From JBBQXK01 sp052387255 (GTDB lineage: Bacteria; Pseudomonadota; Alphaproteobacteria; Rhodobacterales; Rhodobacteraceae), in NCBI GenBank assembly GCA_052387255.1, contig JBQTJI010000024.1, forward strand, positions 62,001 through 126,000: a stretch of 64,000 nucleotides of DNA, read 5' to 3'. Shown in pieces: positions 8,409 through 16,301 of the stretch. The position numbers were made by a program, and so were the translations under genes. The notes below the pieces were generated by a model. It saw only the letters and a program-made list of their open reading frames with translations. It had not been told where the DNA came from and did no database searches. Each line of letters opens with the position of its first letter. Within the stretch, counting starts at the first letter, position 1.

Positions 8409-9235
8409 GCGTCCCCCTCGCGCGCCAGCATCAGCGCCCCGTCCAGCGCATTGCCCCGCGACGGGACAAAGGGCAGGCCCAGCCGGTCGCGCCATAGAGA
8501 ACCCAAACCGCCCAGATAGACCAGTGGCAGGGTCCCGCCGGGGTTCAGGTGCCGCAGCATCGCATGGATGTCGCCCTGCATCCGGTCCAGCACCATCTCG
8601 GCCAGCGGATCGCCCCCCGCCGCAACCTCGGGCGCAAGCCGCGCCAGATCGGCAGGACCGGCCGCGTCGGCAAAACCCACGACGCCATGCGGCCCGCCCA
8701 GCCGGTCCAGCAGGCGCTGTCCCAGCGGCGTGATTCCCGGCGGCAGCCCGTCAACGGCGCGCAACAGCGCGGCCAGAACGGCGCGCCCGATCCCGGCACC
8801 GCCCCCCTCGTCGCCCAGGACCCAGCCCCAGCCGCCCGCAAGGGTGATGGTGCCACCCTGCTGGACGGCAAAGACCGACCCCGTGCCAAACGCCGCGACC
8901 ACCCCGTCCTGTTGACCCAGCGCCCCGCGCGCCGCCGTCCAGCCATCGCTTTCCACCCGCGCGCGGGCAAAGGGCAGGGCGGCCAGCACGGCGGCCTTGC
9001 GCGTGCCGACATTCCCTCCTGCCAGCCCCAGCCCTGCTGCGACCTGATCTGGCGTCACCCCGGCCTCGGCCATGACGGCCCCCGCCACATCGAGGATGTT
9101 GCGGATCGCGGTCTCGGGTGCGGAATTGATGTTCGCGGGGCCCCCCTCGGCGCGGGCCAGAACGCCGCCTGCCGCATCGGTCAGCACCGTCCGGCATCCG
9201 CTGCCACCGCCATCCACGCCCAGATAGAAGGTCAT
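8405..9235 (-). CDS. BadF/BadG-type N-acetylglucosamine (or MurNAc) kinase
   Basis: An ASKHA-fold sugar kinase of 276 residues. The phosphate-1 loop GVDGGGSGCRTVL starts at residue 5, the phosphate-2 region is AAFGTGSVFAV, and GWGWVLGDEGGGAGIGRAVL is the signature stretch of GlcNAc kinases in this family. It would phosphorylate free GlcNAc imported without a PTS. The clostridial MurK in this family also accepts N-acetylmuramate, and murQ across the promoter makes dual specificity attractive here. First gene of the minus-strand operon. The ATG at 9235 was preferred over an upstream frame that runs through the promoter and operators. Confidence 0.83.
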   Translation of the reverse strand: MTFYLGVDGGGSGCRTVLTDAAGGVLARAEGGPANINSAPETAIRNILDVAGAVMAEAGVTPDQVAAGLGLAGGNVGTRKAAVLAALPFARARVESDGWTAARGALGQQDGVVAAFGTGSVFAVQQGGTITLAGGWGWVLGDEGGGAGIGRAVLAALLRAVDGLPPGITPLGQRLLDRLGGPHGVVGFADAAGPADLARLAPEVAAGGDPLAEMVLDRMQGDIHAMLRHLNPGGTLPLVYLGGLGSLWRDRLGLPFVPSRGNALDGALMLAREGDA

Positions 9236-9254
9236 CCGATTCTCCCTGCCACGC

Positions 9255-9274
9255 ATAATACCAAAACAATACCA
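9255..9274 (-). promoter_or_regulatory. NagR-type operator overlapping the nagK -10 box
   Basis: Read on the minus strand, TGGTATT occurs twice (9274-9268 and 9263-9257) with an 11-base, one-helical-turn period. The second copy runs into TATTAT (9260-9255), a good -10 hexamer for the nagK operon. The same two-box motif recurs facing the other way before murQ. Binding by the adjacent GntR/UTRA regulator is inferred. Confidence 0.6.
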
Positions 9275-9341
9275 GATTGGAAGATGCCTTCGATTCTGAT
9301 GCCCCTCCATGGCCTTCGAACCTCACGAGCAAGAAGGGGGC

Positions 9342-9369
9342 TTTACAATTGGTATTAGTTTGGCATTAT
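9342..9369 (+). promoter_or_regulatory. murQ promoter with embedded NagR-type operator
   Basis: TTTACA at 9342-9347 and CATTAT at 9364-9369 are separated by 16 bases and form a plausible promoter for the murQ-ABC operon. Inside it lie TGGTATT (9350-9356) and TGGCATT (9361-9367), again 11 bases apart. A regulator bound here would block RNA polymerase directly. Predicted by eye. Confidence 0.6.
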
Positions 9370-9390
9370 TTCACATCAGGGGGGAATCGC

Positions 9391-10269
9391 ATGACCGACC
9401 GACCGACCGAAGCCTTGCACCCGGCCTCTCGCGGCCTGCACGCCCTGCCTGCGGGCGAGGCGCTGAAGCGTCTGCTGGCTGGTCAGGCGCAGGCGGTGCA
9501 GGCGCTGACCGGCGCCATCCCGGCCCTGGAACGGGCCTCGGACGCGGCGGCGACGGCGCTGCACGGCGGCGGCAGGCTGATCTATGCGGGCGCGGGGTCG
9601 TCGGGGCTGATGGCGCTGTCGGATGCGCTGGAACTGGCGGGCACCTTCGGCATTCCGCCGGAACGCACGCCGGTGCTGCTGGCGGGCGGGGTGGCCTCGC
9701 TTCTGCACATGCAGGGCGCGGTCGAGGATGACCTGCACGTCGCGGTGGCCGACATCACCCGGCTGGCACCGGGGGCGGCGGATGCGGTGATCTGCGTCTC
9801 GGCCTCGGGCAGCACGCCCTATACGCTGGCGGTGGCGCGGGCCGCGCGCACCGGCGGGGCGGCGGTGATCGGCATCGCCAACGTGCCGGGCTCGGCGCTC
9901 TTGGACGAGGCGACGCATCCCGTGCTGGTGGAAACCGGGGCCGAGGTCATCGCCGGGTCCACCCGCCTGGGGGCGGCCACGGCGCAGAAAGTGGCGCTGA
10001 ACATGCTGTCGGTGCTGATGGCGATCCGCCTGGGGGCGGTGCACGACGGGCACATGGTGGACGTGGTGGCCGACAACGCCAAACTGCGCGAACGTGCGGC
10101 CCGCATCGTGGCCGCCATCGCAGGCACGGGCGAGGATCGGGCGCGCGACGCGCTGGCCGCGACCGGCGGGGTGGTCAAGACGGCGGTGCTGGTCGCGCGG
10201 GGCCTGACCCCCGAAGGGGCGGTGCAGGCGCTGGAACGCAGCGGCGGCCATCTGGCACCGCATCTGTAA
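9391..10269 (+). CDS. murQ: N-acetylmuramic acid 6-phosphate etherase
   Basis: Cleaves the lactyl ether of MurNAc-6-phosphate to give GlcNAc-6-phosphate and D-lactate, feeding NagA. A single SIS domain of 292 residues; family motifs are GGRLIYAGAGSSGLMALSDA near residue 65, VSASGSTPYTLAVAR, ETGAEVIAGSTRLGAATAQK and NMLSV. The ATG at 9391 follows a GGGGGAA ribosome site. An open frame starting at 9277 crosses the promoter and is rejected. First gene of the plus-strand operon, divergent from nagK. No AnmK is present in the window, so free MurNAc phosphorylated by the BadF kinase is the likely source. Confidence 0.92.
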   Translation: MTDRPTEALHPASRGLHALPAGEALKRLLAGQAQAVQALTGAIPALERASDAAATALHGGGRLIYAGAGSSGLMALSDALELAGTFGIPPERTPVLLAGGVASLLHMQGAVEDDLHVAVADITRLAPGAADAVICVSASGSTPYTLAVARAARTGGAAVIGIANVPGSALLDEATHPVLVETGAEVIAGSTRLGAATAQKVALNMLSVLMAIRLGAVHDGHMVDVVADNAKLRERAARIVAAIAGTGEDRARDALAATGGVVKTAVLVARGLTPEGAVQALERSGGHLAPHL

Positions 10270-10325
10270 CACGAGAACGTACCACGACGGGCCGCCATGG
10301 CCCGCACAAAGCAGGGAGACGACGC

Positions 10326-11573
10326 ATGACACGGACACTTCGCCTTGCCCTTCTGGCCAGCACCATGCTGGCCGGGGTGGCCCAGGCCCAGACCACGCTG
10401 ACCATCGAGTCCTGGCGCAACGACGACCTGGCCATCTGGCAGGACACCATCATCCCGGCGTTCGAGGCGCAGCATCCCGACATCAAGGTGATCTTCGCCC
10501 CCTCGGCCCCGGCCGAGTACAACGCCGCGCTGAATTCGAAACTTGATGCGGGAAGTGCGGGCGACCTGATCACCTGCCGCCCCTTCGACGCCTCGCTGGC
10601 GCTGTACGACGCGGGGCACCTGGCCGATCTGTCGGGTCTGGCGTCGATGGCCAATTTCTCGCCCGTCGCCAAATCCGCCTGGCAGACCGATGACGGTTCG
10701 GCGACCTTCTGCGTGCCGATGGCATCCGTGATCCACGGGTTCATCTACAACGCCGATGCCTTTGCCGAACTGGGCATCGCCGTGCCCACGACCAACGACG
10801 AATTCTTTGCCGCGCTGGACAAGATCAAGGCCGACGGCACCTACATTCCCATGGCCATGGGCGTGAATGACCAGTGGGAAGCGGCCACGATGGGCTATAA
10901 CAACATCGGGCCGAACTACTGGAAGGGCGAAGAGGGCCGTCTTGCGCTGATCAAGGGCGAGCAGAAACTGACCGATGCGCAATGGGTGGCCCCGTTCGAG
11001 GCGCTGGCGCGGTGGAAGGATTATCTGGGCGACGGGTTCGAGGCCCAGACCTATCCCGACAGCCAGAACCTGTTCACCCTGGGCCGGGCCGCGATCTATC
11101 CGGCCGGGTCGTGGGAAATCAGCGGGTTCAACACGCAGGCCACGTTCAAGATGGGCGCCTTTGCCCCGCCGGTGCAGGCGGCGGGTGATCCGTGCTACAT
11201 TTCCGACCACACGGACATCGGCCTTGGCCTGAACGCCAAGTCGCCCAATGCCGAGGCCGGGAAGGTTTTCCTGGAATGGGTGGGCAGCCCCGAATTCGCG
11301 ACGATGTACGCGAACGCCCTTCCGGGGTTCTTCTCGCTCAACTCGACCCCGGTCGAGATGCAGGACCCTCTGGCGCAGGAGTTCGTCTCCTGGCGGGCCA
11401 AGTGCCAGTCGACGATCCGGTCCACCTACCAGATCCTGTCGCGCGGCACGCCGAACCTGGAAAACGAGACGTGGAATGCCTCGGCCAACGTGATCCGCGG
11501 GTCCGAGACGCCTGCCGACGCGGCCAAGCGCCTGCAGGACGGGCTGGCCAGCTGGTACGAACCGCAGAAGTGA
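10326..11573 (+). CDS. CUT1 ABC transporter sugar-binding protein
   Basis: A periplasmic solute-binding protein of 415 residues with a clear Sec signal peptide (about residues 1-21, ending GVAQA). The mature protein starts with LTIESWRNDDLAIWQ and has the hallmarks of carbohydrate-binding family 1: PAFEAQHPDIKV, LYPAGSWEISGF-like text near residue 260, and a C-terminal KRLQDGLASW. It lies 56 bases after murQ and ahead of two permeases and an ATPase, so it most likely delivers an amino sugar or muropeptide-derived sugar. The exact ligand cannot be read from the sequence. Confidence 0.9.
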   Translation: MTRTLRLALLASTMLAGVAQAQTTLTIESWRNDDLAIWQDTIIPAFEAQHPDIKVIFAPSAPAEYNAALNSKLDAGSAGDLITCRPFDASLALYDAGHLADLSGLASMANFSPVAKSAWQTDDGSATFCVPMASVIHGFIYNADAFAELGIAVPTTNDEFFAALDKIKADGTYIPMAMGVNDQWEAATMGYNNIGPNYWKGEEGRLALIKGEQKLTDAQWVAPFEALARWKDYLGDGFEAQTYPDSQNLFTLGRAAIYPAGSWEISGFNTQATFKMGAFAPPVQAAGDPCYISDHTDIGLGLNAKSPNAEAGKVFLEWVGSPEFATMYANALPGFFSLNSTPVEMQDPLAQEFVSWRAKCQSTIRSTYQILSRGTPNLENETWNASANVIRGSETPADAAKRLQDGLASWYEPQK

Positions 11574-11586
11574 CCTGACCGCACCT

Positions 11587-11613
11587 GTCCGGGGTGCGCA
11601 ATGCTCCCCGGAC
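11587..11613 (+). promoter_or_regulatory. Intercistronic stem-loop after the binding-protein gene
   Basis: GTCCGGGG (11587-11594) pairs perfectly with CCCCGGAC (11606-11613) across an 11-base loop, 13 bases past the stop of the binding-protein gene. No T-run follows. Such structures between binding-protein and permease genes commonly protect the upstream mRNA from 3' exonucleases and raise binding-protein yield; that role is inferred here. Confidence 0.6.
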
Positions 11614-11663
11614 GTCTGCGCATTCGCACGGAAGTGCCATTCGAATTCGCCTGGAGCCACGAC

Positions 11664-12092
11664 ATGACACACTTGCGTATCTTCGGACTGGTGTTTGGGT
11701 TCGTCCTGGCGTTGACCGGCATTGCGCAGGCCGCCTCGCCTGAAATCCCGAAACCGAAGCGTTTCGAATTGTGGTACATCTCGGCGAAAGAGTCCGCTCA
11801 AATCGTCGTTGGGATAATCCTGCACGAAGTGGATGGCAGAATAGCGATTTGCGGGGCGCTCTGGCCCGCTGACGAAAGGGGCGACAGTACCGCCAGTCGT
11901 GAGCGCTTCTACAAGTCGGTGGTCAAGGTCCGAGGAAAGATCATTCCGGCAACTCTGACCGTTTTTCCGCTTTATGCCACCCGTGAGGCCGCCAAGACCT
12001 TTCGCTGCTCCGTGTCTGACGAGGTTTGGCAGGGTCCATACAGAAGCAACGACTTCAGGCTGCGCTTACCCGAGATTCCCGAATCCGACTAG
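11664..12092 (+). CDS. Orphan secreted protein inserted in the sugar ABC operon
   Basis: Family not recognised. The ATG at 11664 opens a 142-residue protein with a signal peptide (MTHLRIFGLVFGFVLALTGIAQA). The mature part of about 119 residues contains two cysteines (in AICGAL and FRCSVS) that could form a disulfide in the periplasm. Base composition is visibly more A+T-rich than the flanking genes, with codons such as ATA, TTA and AGG that the neighbours avoid, suggesting later insertion. It separates the binding-protein gene from the first permease, a place normally without a gene. An in-frame ATG at 11601 falls at the stem-loop and gives no signal peptide, so I rejected it. Confidence 0.7.
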   Translation: MTHLRIFGLVFGFVLALTGIAQAASPEIPKPKRFELWYISAKESAQIVVGIILHEVDGRIAICGALWPADERGDSTASRERFYKSVVKVRGKIIPATLTVFPLYATREAAKTFRCSVSDEVWQGPYRSNDFRLRLPEIPESD

Positions 12093-12146
12093 GCTTTCAA
12101 TGACCGTCCGGTTCGACGAGGGACCGCCCCTCAGCGAGGATTCAAG

Positions 12147-13064
12147 ATGTCTTCACGCAAGCCCCTGCGCTGGCACATCGCCGTGTTTCTGGCCCCGGCG
12201 GTGCTGGTCTATACCGCGATCATGATCGTGCCCCTGTTCGGCACATTGAACCTTGCGCTGTGGAACAAGGGCGAGGGCGGGACGGTGTTTGTCGGCCTTG
12301 CCAACTTTGCCACGCTGTTCGGCGACCCGCGATGGTCCGATGCGTTCTGGAACGCGCTGGGCAACAACGGATGGTTTTTCGTGGTGCACATGCTGGTGCA
12401 GAACCCCATCGGCATCCTGCTGGCGGCGATCCTGTCATCCCCACGCCTGCGGATGGCGGCGTTCTACCGCACCGCGATCTTCATTCCGACGGTCCTGTCC
12501 TTCGTCATCGTCGGGTTCGTCTGGAAGCTGATCCTGTCGCCGATCTGGGGCATCGCGCCGGGCATGCTGGACGCGATTGGCCTGAAGGTGCTGTTCGCAC
12601 CCTGGCTGGGCCAAGAGGCGACGGCGCTGACCACGCTGGCGCTGATCTCGGTCTGGCAGTTCGTGGGGATCCCGATGATGCTGATCTATGCAGCCCTGCT
12701 GACCATCCCCGACGAGGTGATCGAGGCGGCCGAGATGGACGGCGTGACGGGCTGGTCGCAGTTCTGGAAGATCAAGCTGCCGCTGATCCTGCCCAGTATC
12801 GGCATCATCTCGATCCTGACCTTTGTCGGCAATTTCAATGCCTTCGACCTGATCTACGTGAGCCAGGGTGCATTGGCCGGGCCGAACTATGCCACCGACA
12901 TCCTGGGCACGTTCCTCTATCGCACCTTCTTCGGCTTTCAGCTGCAACTGGGCGACCCGCACATGGGGGCGGCCATCGCCACGGCGATGTTCGTGATCAT
13001 CCTGGTGGGCGTCTGCATCTATCTGTTCGGCATCCAGACGCGGCTGCGCCGCTATCAGTTCTGA
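12147..13064 (+). CDS. CUT1 ABC transporter permease (MalF/UgpA-like)
   Basis: Inner-membrane permease of 305 residues with about six membrane segments; the first is HIAVFLAPAVLVYTAIMIVPLFG. The coupling helix that docks on the ATPase is the EAA motif EAAEMDGVTGWSQFWKIKLP near residue 195. It forms a heterodimer with the next gene product, 10 bases downstream. The substrate is presumed to be that of the binding protein upstream, from which it is separated by the orphan gene. Confidence 0.92.
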   Translation: MSSRKPLRWHIAVFLAPAVLVYTAIMIVPLFGTLNLALWNKGEGGTVFVGLANFATLFGDPRWSDAFWNALGNNGWFFVVHMLVQNPIGILLAAILSSPRLRMAAFYRTAIFIPTVLSFVIVGFVWKLILSPIWGIAPGMLDAIGLKVLFAPWLGQEATALTTLALISVWQFVGIPMMLIYAALLTIPDEVIEAAEMDGVTGWSQFWKIKLPLILPSIGIISILTFVGNFNAFDLIYVSQGALAGPNYATDILGTFLYRTFFGFQLQLGDPHMGAAIATAMFVIILVGVCIYLFGIQTRLRRYQF

Positions 13065-13074
13065 GGGGCATCCG

Positions 13075-13911
13075 ATGGCCGTCCGCACCCCCCTGTCGCG
13101 CAGCATCGCCGCCCATGCCGTGCTGATCGCCTATACCGTGATCGCGCTGTTCCCGGTGTTCGTCGTCGTCATCAACAGCTTCAAGAGCCGCAAGGCCATC
13201 TTTGCCGATCCGCTGGCCCTGCCGACACCGGCGAATTTCGACTGGATCGGCTATGCCACAGTGCTGAAGCAGGGCGACTTCGTGCTGTACTTCCAGAACT
13301 CGCTGGTGGTGACCGTCGCCAGCCTGTTCTTCGTCCTCTTGTTCGGGGCGATGGCGGCGTTCGCGCTATCCGAATACCGGTTCCGGGGCAACATGCTGTG
13401 GGGGCTGTACCTGGCGCTTGGCATCATGATCCCGATCCGGCTGGGCACGGTGGCGATCCTGGAGCTGATGGTCGCGGGCGGGTTGGTCAACACCCTGACC
13501 GCGCTGGTCCTTGTCTACACCGCGCAGGGGCTGCCGCTGGCCGTGTTCATCCTGTCGGAATTCATGCGGACAGTCTCGGATGACCTCAAGAACGCCGGGC
13601 GCATCGACGGGCTGTCCGAATACCGGATCTTCTTCGTGCTGGTCCTGCCCCTCGTCCGCCCCGCGATGGCGACGGTCGCGGTATTCACCATGATCCCGAT
13701 CTGGAACGACCTGTGGTTCCCACTGATCCTGGCCCCGTCCGAGGACACCAAGACGATCACGCTGGGGTCCCAGGTCTTCATCGGCCAGTTCGTCACCAAC
13801 TGGAACGCCGTGCTGGCCGCCCTGTCGCTGGCGATCCTGCCGGTGCTGGTGCTGTACCTCATCTTCTCGCGCCAGCTGATCCGGGGCATTACCGCAGGAG
13901 CCGTGAAATGA
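13075..13911 (+). CDS. CUT1 ABC transporter permease (MalG/UgpE-like)
   Basis: Second inner-membrane permease, 278 residues, about six membrane segments. It opens with the MalG-type segment AHAVLIAYTVIALFPVFVVVINSFKSRKAIF. Its EAA-type loop is degenerate, reading NAGRIDGLSEYRIFFVLVLP near residue 180, which still keeps the Gly and the hydrophobic pattern. It overlaps the Gfo/Idh gene by 4 bases (ATGA). Confidence 0.92.
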   Translation: MAVRTPLSRSIAAHAVLIAYTVIALFPVFVVVINSFKSRKAIFADPLALPTPANFDWIGYATVLKQGDFVLYFQNSLVVTVASLFFVLLFGAMAAFALSEYRFRGNMLWGLYLALGIMIPIRLGTVAILELMVAGGLVNTLTALVLVYTAQGLPLAVFILSEFMRTVSDDLKNAGRIDGLSEYRIFFVLVLPLVRPAMATVAVFTMIPIWNDLWFPLILAPSEDTKTITLGSQVFIGQFVTNWNAVLAALSLAILPVLVLYLIFSRQLIRGITAGAVK

Positions 13912-14930
13912 TCCGCGTCCTTGTTGCCGGTCTGGGGAACATGGGGCAAAGCCATGCCCTGGCCTATCATCACGATCCTGCGTTCGAGATTGTCGGGCTG
14001 GTCAACCGCTCGGCCACGACCCTGCACGATGCGCTGCGGGGCTATTCCCTGACAACCGACTATGCCGAGGCGCTCGCCCGCCTGAAACCCGACCTTGTCT
14101 GCATCGCGACCTATTCCGACAGCCACGCCGGTTATGCCGTGGCGGCGATGGAGGCGGGGGCCCACGTGTTCGTGGAAAAGCCGCTGGCGACGACCGTGGC
14201 CGATGCCCAGCGCGTCGCCGACTGCGCCGCGCGGACCGGGCGCAAGGTGGTGGTGGGGTACATCCTGCGCCACCATCCCAGTTGGCAGCGCCTGATCGCC
14301 GAGGCGAGGGACATGGGCGGTCCTTTCGTGTTCCGGCTGAACCTGAACCAGCAGTCTTCCGGCCCGACCTGGGACGTCCACAAGGCCCTGATGCAGACCA
14401 CGCCGCCCATCGTCGACTGCGGCGTCCACTATGTCGACGTGATGTGCCAGATCACCGACGCCGCCCCGGTCGAGGTGCGCGGCATGGGTCTGCGCCTGTC
14501 GGACGAGATTGCGCCGGACATGTACAACTACGGCCATTTCCAGGTGCTGTTCGCCGATGGGTCGGTCGGGTGGTACGAGGCAGGATGGGGCCCGATGATG
14601 TCGGACACGGCGTTCTTCGTGAAGGATGTGGTCAGTCCGAAGGGGGCCGTGTCGATCCGCATGCCCGACAGCGCCCGGTCCGACGATATTGATACCCACA
14701 CGAAGACCTCGCTGCTGCGGGTGCACCGGGTGGGGCGCGGGCATGAGGATATCTCGATGGCCGACGAACCCGGCCATCAGGACCTGTGCGACCGCGAGCA
14801 GGCCTTTGTCGCCCGCGCGATCCATGAGGACATCGACCTGACCCGGCACCTGCAGGATGCCGTGCGGTCGCTGGCGGTGTGTCTGGCGGCGGATGAAAGC
14901 GTGCGCTCCGGCGTGCCGGTGAAACTGTGA
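13908..14930 (+). CDS. Gfo/Idh/MocA-family NAD(P)-dependent oxidoreductase
   Basis: A 340-residue sugar-type dehydrogenase. The N-terminal Rossmann domain begins IRVLVAGLGNMGQSHALAYH; the catalytic lysine lies in HVFVEKPLATT near residue 88; a C-terminal alpha/beta domain follows. Translationally coupled to the upstream permease (ATGA) and overlapping the ATPase gene region, so it is a working member of the uptake operon. It probably oxidises or epimerises the imported sugar or a derivative before or in place of phosphorylation. The substrate is unknown. A longer frame from 13713 lies inside the permease gene and was discarded. Confidence 0.88.
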   Translation: MIRVLVAGLGNMGQSHALAYHHDPAFEIVGLVNRSATTLHDALRGYSLTTDYAEALARLKPDLVCIATYSDSHAGYAVAAMEAGAHVFVEKPLATTVADAQRVADCAARTGRKVVVGYILRHHPSWQRLIAEARDMGGPFVFRLNLNQQSSGPTWDVHKALMQTTPPIVDCGVHYVDVMCQITDAAPVEVRGMGLRLSDEIAPDMYNYGHFQVLFADGSVGWYEAGWGPMMSDTAFFVKDVVSPKGAVSIRMPDSARSDDIDTHTKTSLLRVHRVGRGHEDISMADEPGHQDLCDREQAFVARAIHEDIDLTRHLQDAVRSLAVCLAADESVRSGVPVKL

Positions 14931-14941
14931 CGGAGGCGGGA

Positions 14942-15940
14942 ATGGGCGCGCTGGAACTGCGGGGGGTCACCAAGACCTTCGGAACGACGGATGTGATCAA
15001 GGGCGTCGACTTGACGGTGAACCCCGGCGAGTTCTGTGTCTTCGTCGGCCCGTCCGGCTGCGGCAAGTCCACCCTTCTGCGCATCATCGCGGGGCTCGAG
15101 GATGCAACCGGGGGCGACATCCTGCTGGAAGGGCGGCGCGTGAACGACCTGGCCCCGGCGAAACGCGAACTGGCGATGGTGTTCCAGTCCTATGCGCTGT
15201 ACCCGCACCTGACGGTGCGCGACAACATGGGGCTGGCGCTGAAGCAGGCCGGGGTAGGACGGCCCGAGATCGCCGCTTCGACCGACAAGGCCGCCGGAAT
15301 GCTGTCGCTCGGGCCGCTGATGGACCGCCGCCCCGCCGAACTGTCGGGCGGGCAGCGGCAGCGGGTGGCCATCGGGCGGGCCATCGTGCGGACGCCGAAG
15401 CTGTTCCTGTTCGACGAGCCCCTGTCGAACCTCGACGCCGCGCTGCGCGTGGCGACGCGGATCGAGATTGCACGCCTGCACCGCGAACTGCGCGCCACGA
15501 TGATCTATGTGACCCATGACCAGGTCGAGGCGATGACGCTGGCCGACCGCATCGTGGTGCTGCGCGCGGGCCGCGTCGAACAGGTCGGCGCACCGATGGA
15601 GTTGTACAACGACCCGGCGAACACCTTTGTCGCGGGCTTCATCGGCAGCCCGATGATGAACTTCCTGCGCGCCGGGGCGGTCGGCATGCTGGGCGAGACC
15701 CTGGGCATCCGGCCTGAACATCTGGGGCTGTCACGGCGGGACGGCGCGATTGCCGGGCAGGTCAGCCATGTGGAAAAGCTGGGCGGCGAGACGCTGGTCT
15801 ATGTACGGGCGGACCCCCATGGCCTGCTGACCGTGCGGCTGTTCGGCGAGCACGATCACGCAGTGGACGAGGCGGTGTTCCTGACTGTCGATCCGGCCCG
15901 CGCGTTCCATTTCGACAAGGACGGCAACCGGTTGCGGTAG
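14942..15940 (+). CDS. CUT1 ABC transporter ATPase (UgpC/MalK-like)
   Basis: The energising subunit, 332 residues. Walker A is GPSGCGKST, the Q-loop region FQSYALYPHLTV, the signature LSGGQRQRVAIGRA, Walker B LFLFDEPLSNLD, and the switch His in YVTHDQVEAM. A short TOBE-type C-terminal domain (about residues 235-332) follows. A GTG at 14927 overlaps the preceding stop, but the ATG at 14942 has GGAGG five bases upstream and is preferred. Last recognisable gene of the murQ operon. Confidence 0.93.
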   Translation: MGALELRGVTKTFGTTDVIKGVDLTVNPGEFCVFVGPSGCGKSTLLRIIAGLEDATGGDILLEGRRVNDLAPAKRELAMVFQSYALYPHLTVRDNMGLALKQAGVGRPEIAASTDKAAGMLSLGPLMDRRPAELSGGQRQRVAIGRAIVRTPKLFLFDEPLSNLDAALRVATRIEIARLHRELRATMIYVTHDQVEAMTLADRIVVLRAGRVEQVGAPMELYNDPANTFVAGFIGSPMMNFLRAGAVGMLGETLGIRPEHLGLSRRDGAIAGQVSHVEKLGGETLVYVRADPHGLLTVRLFGEHDHAVDEAVFLTVDPARAFHFDKDGNRLR

Positions 15941-16301
15941 CACATGCTGTGCGGGCAGGACCGGGGGGTGCGATACCAACTCTGCCCGATCACCTCGCAA
16001 CGGCACGGTCTGGCCATCGGTTGAAGCCTGTCTGACCCCGGAAGAAGTCGCGGCCTGCAGTTGGGGGCAGTCCGGCGTCTGGCGAGGGTGGCGGCGGAGA
16101 CGGGGTGGCGTTCGGCCTCTTCGGCGACCGCCTCGGTGCGCAGCCTGGGCCTCGCATCCCTGCCCCCCGAGGTGGTCATCAGGCCAGAGCCTGACCCTCT
16201 CGCGACACCCTGCGACACCCTCGTCGACAAGCCGATCAGACCGAGTCCGGATCATGGAACGGATCGCAGCAATCCTCGGTGCCTTCACCCAAGATGAACA
16301 A
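15941..16301. other. 361-base gap, no gene recognised
   Basis: Lies between the ATPase stop and the convergent methyltransferase stop. Short frames exist on both strands but none carries a known motif, a convincing start site or neighbour-like codon use. I see no clear terminator with a T-run, no repeat copies from elsewhere in the window, and no RNA gene. It may be decayed coding sequence or plain spacer. Confidence 0.5.

Noticed and set aside
9277..9390. N-terminal extension of murQ from 9277
   Set aside because: It would place the start upstream of the operator and promoter and adds 38 residues absent from the family. The ATG at 9391 fits the family.
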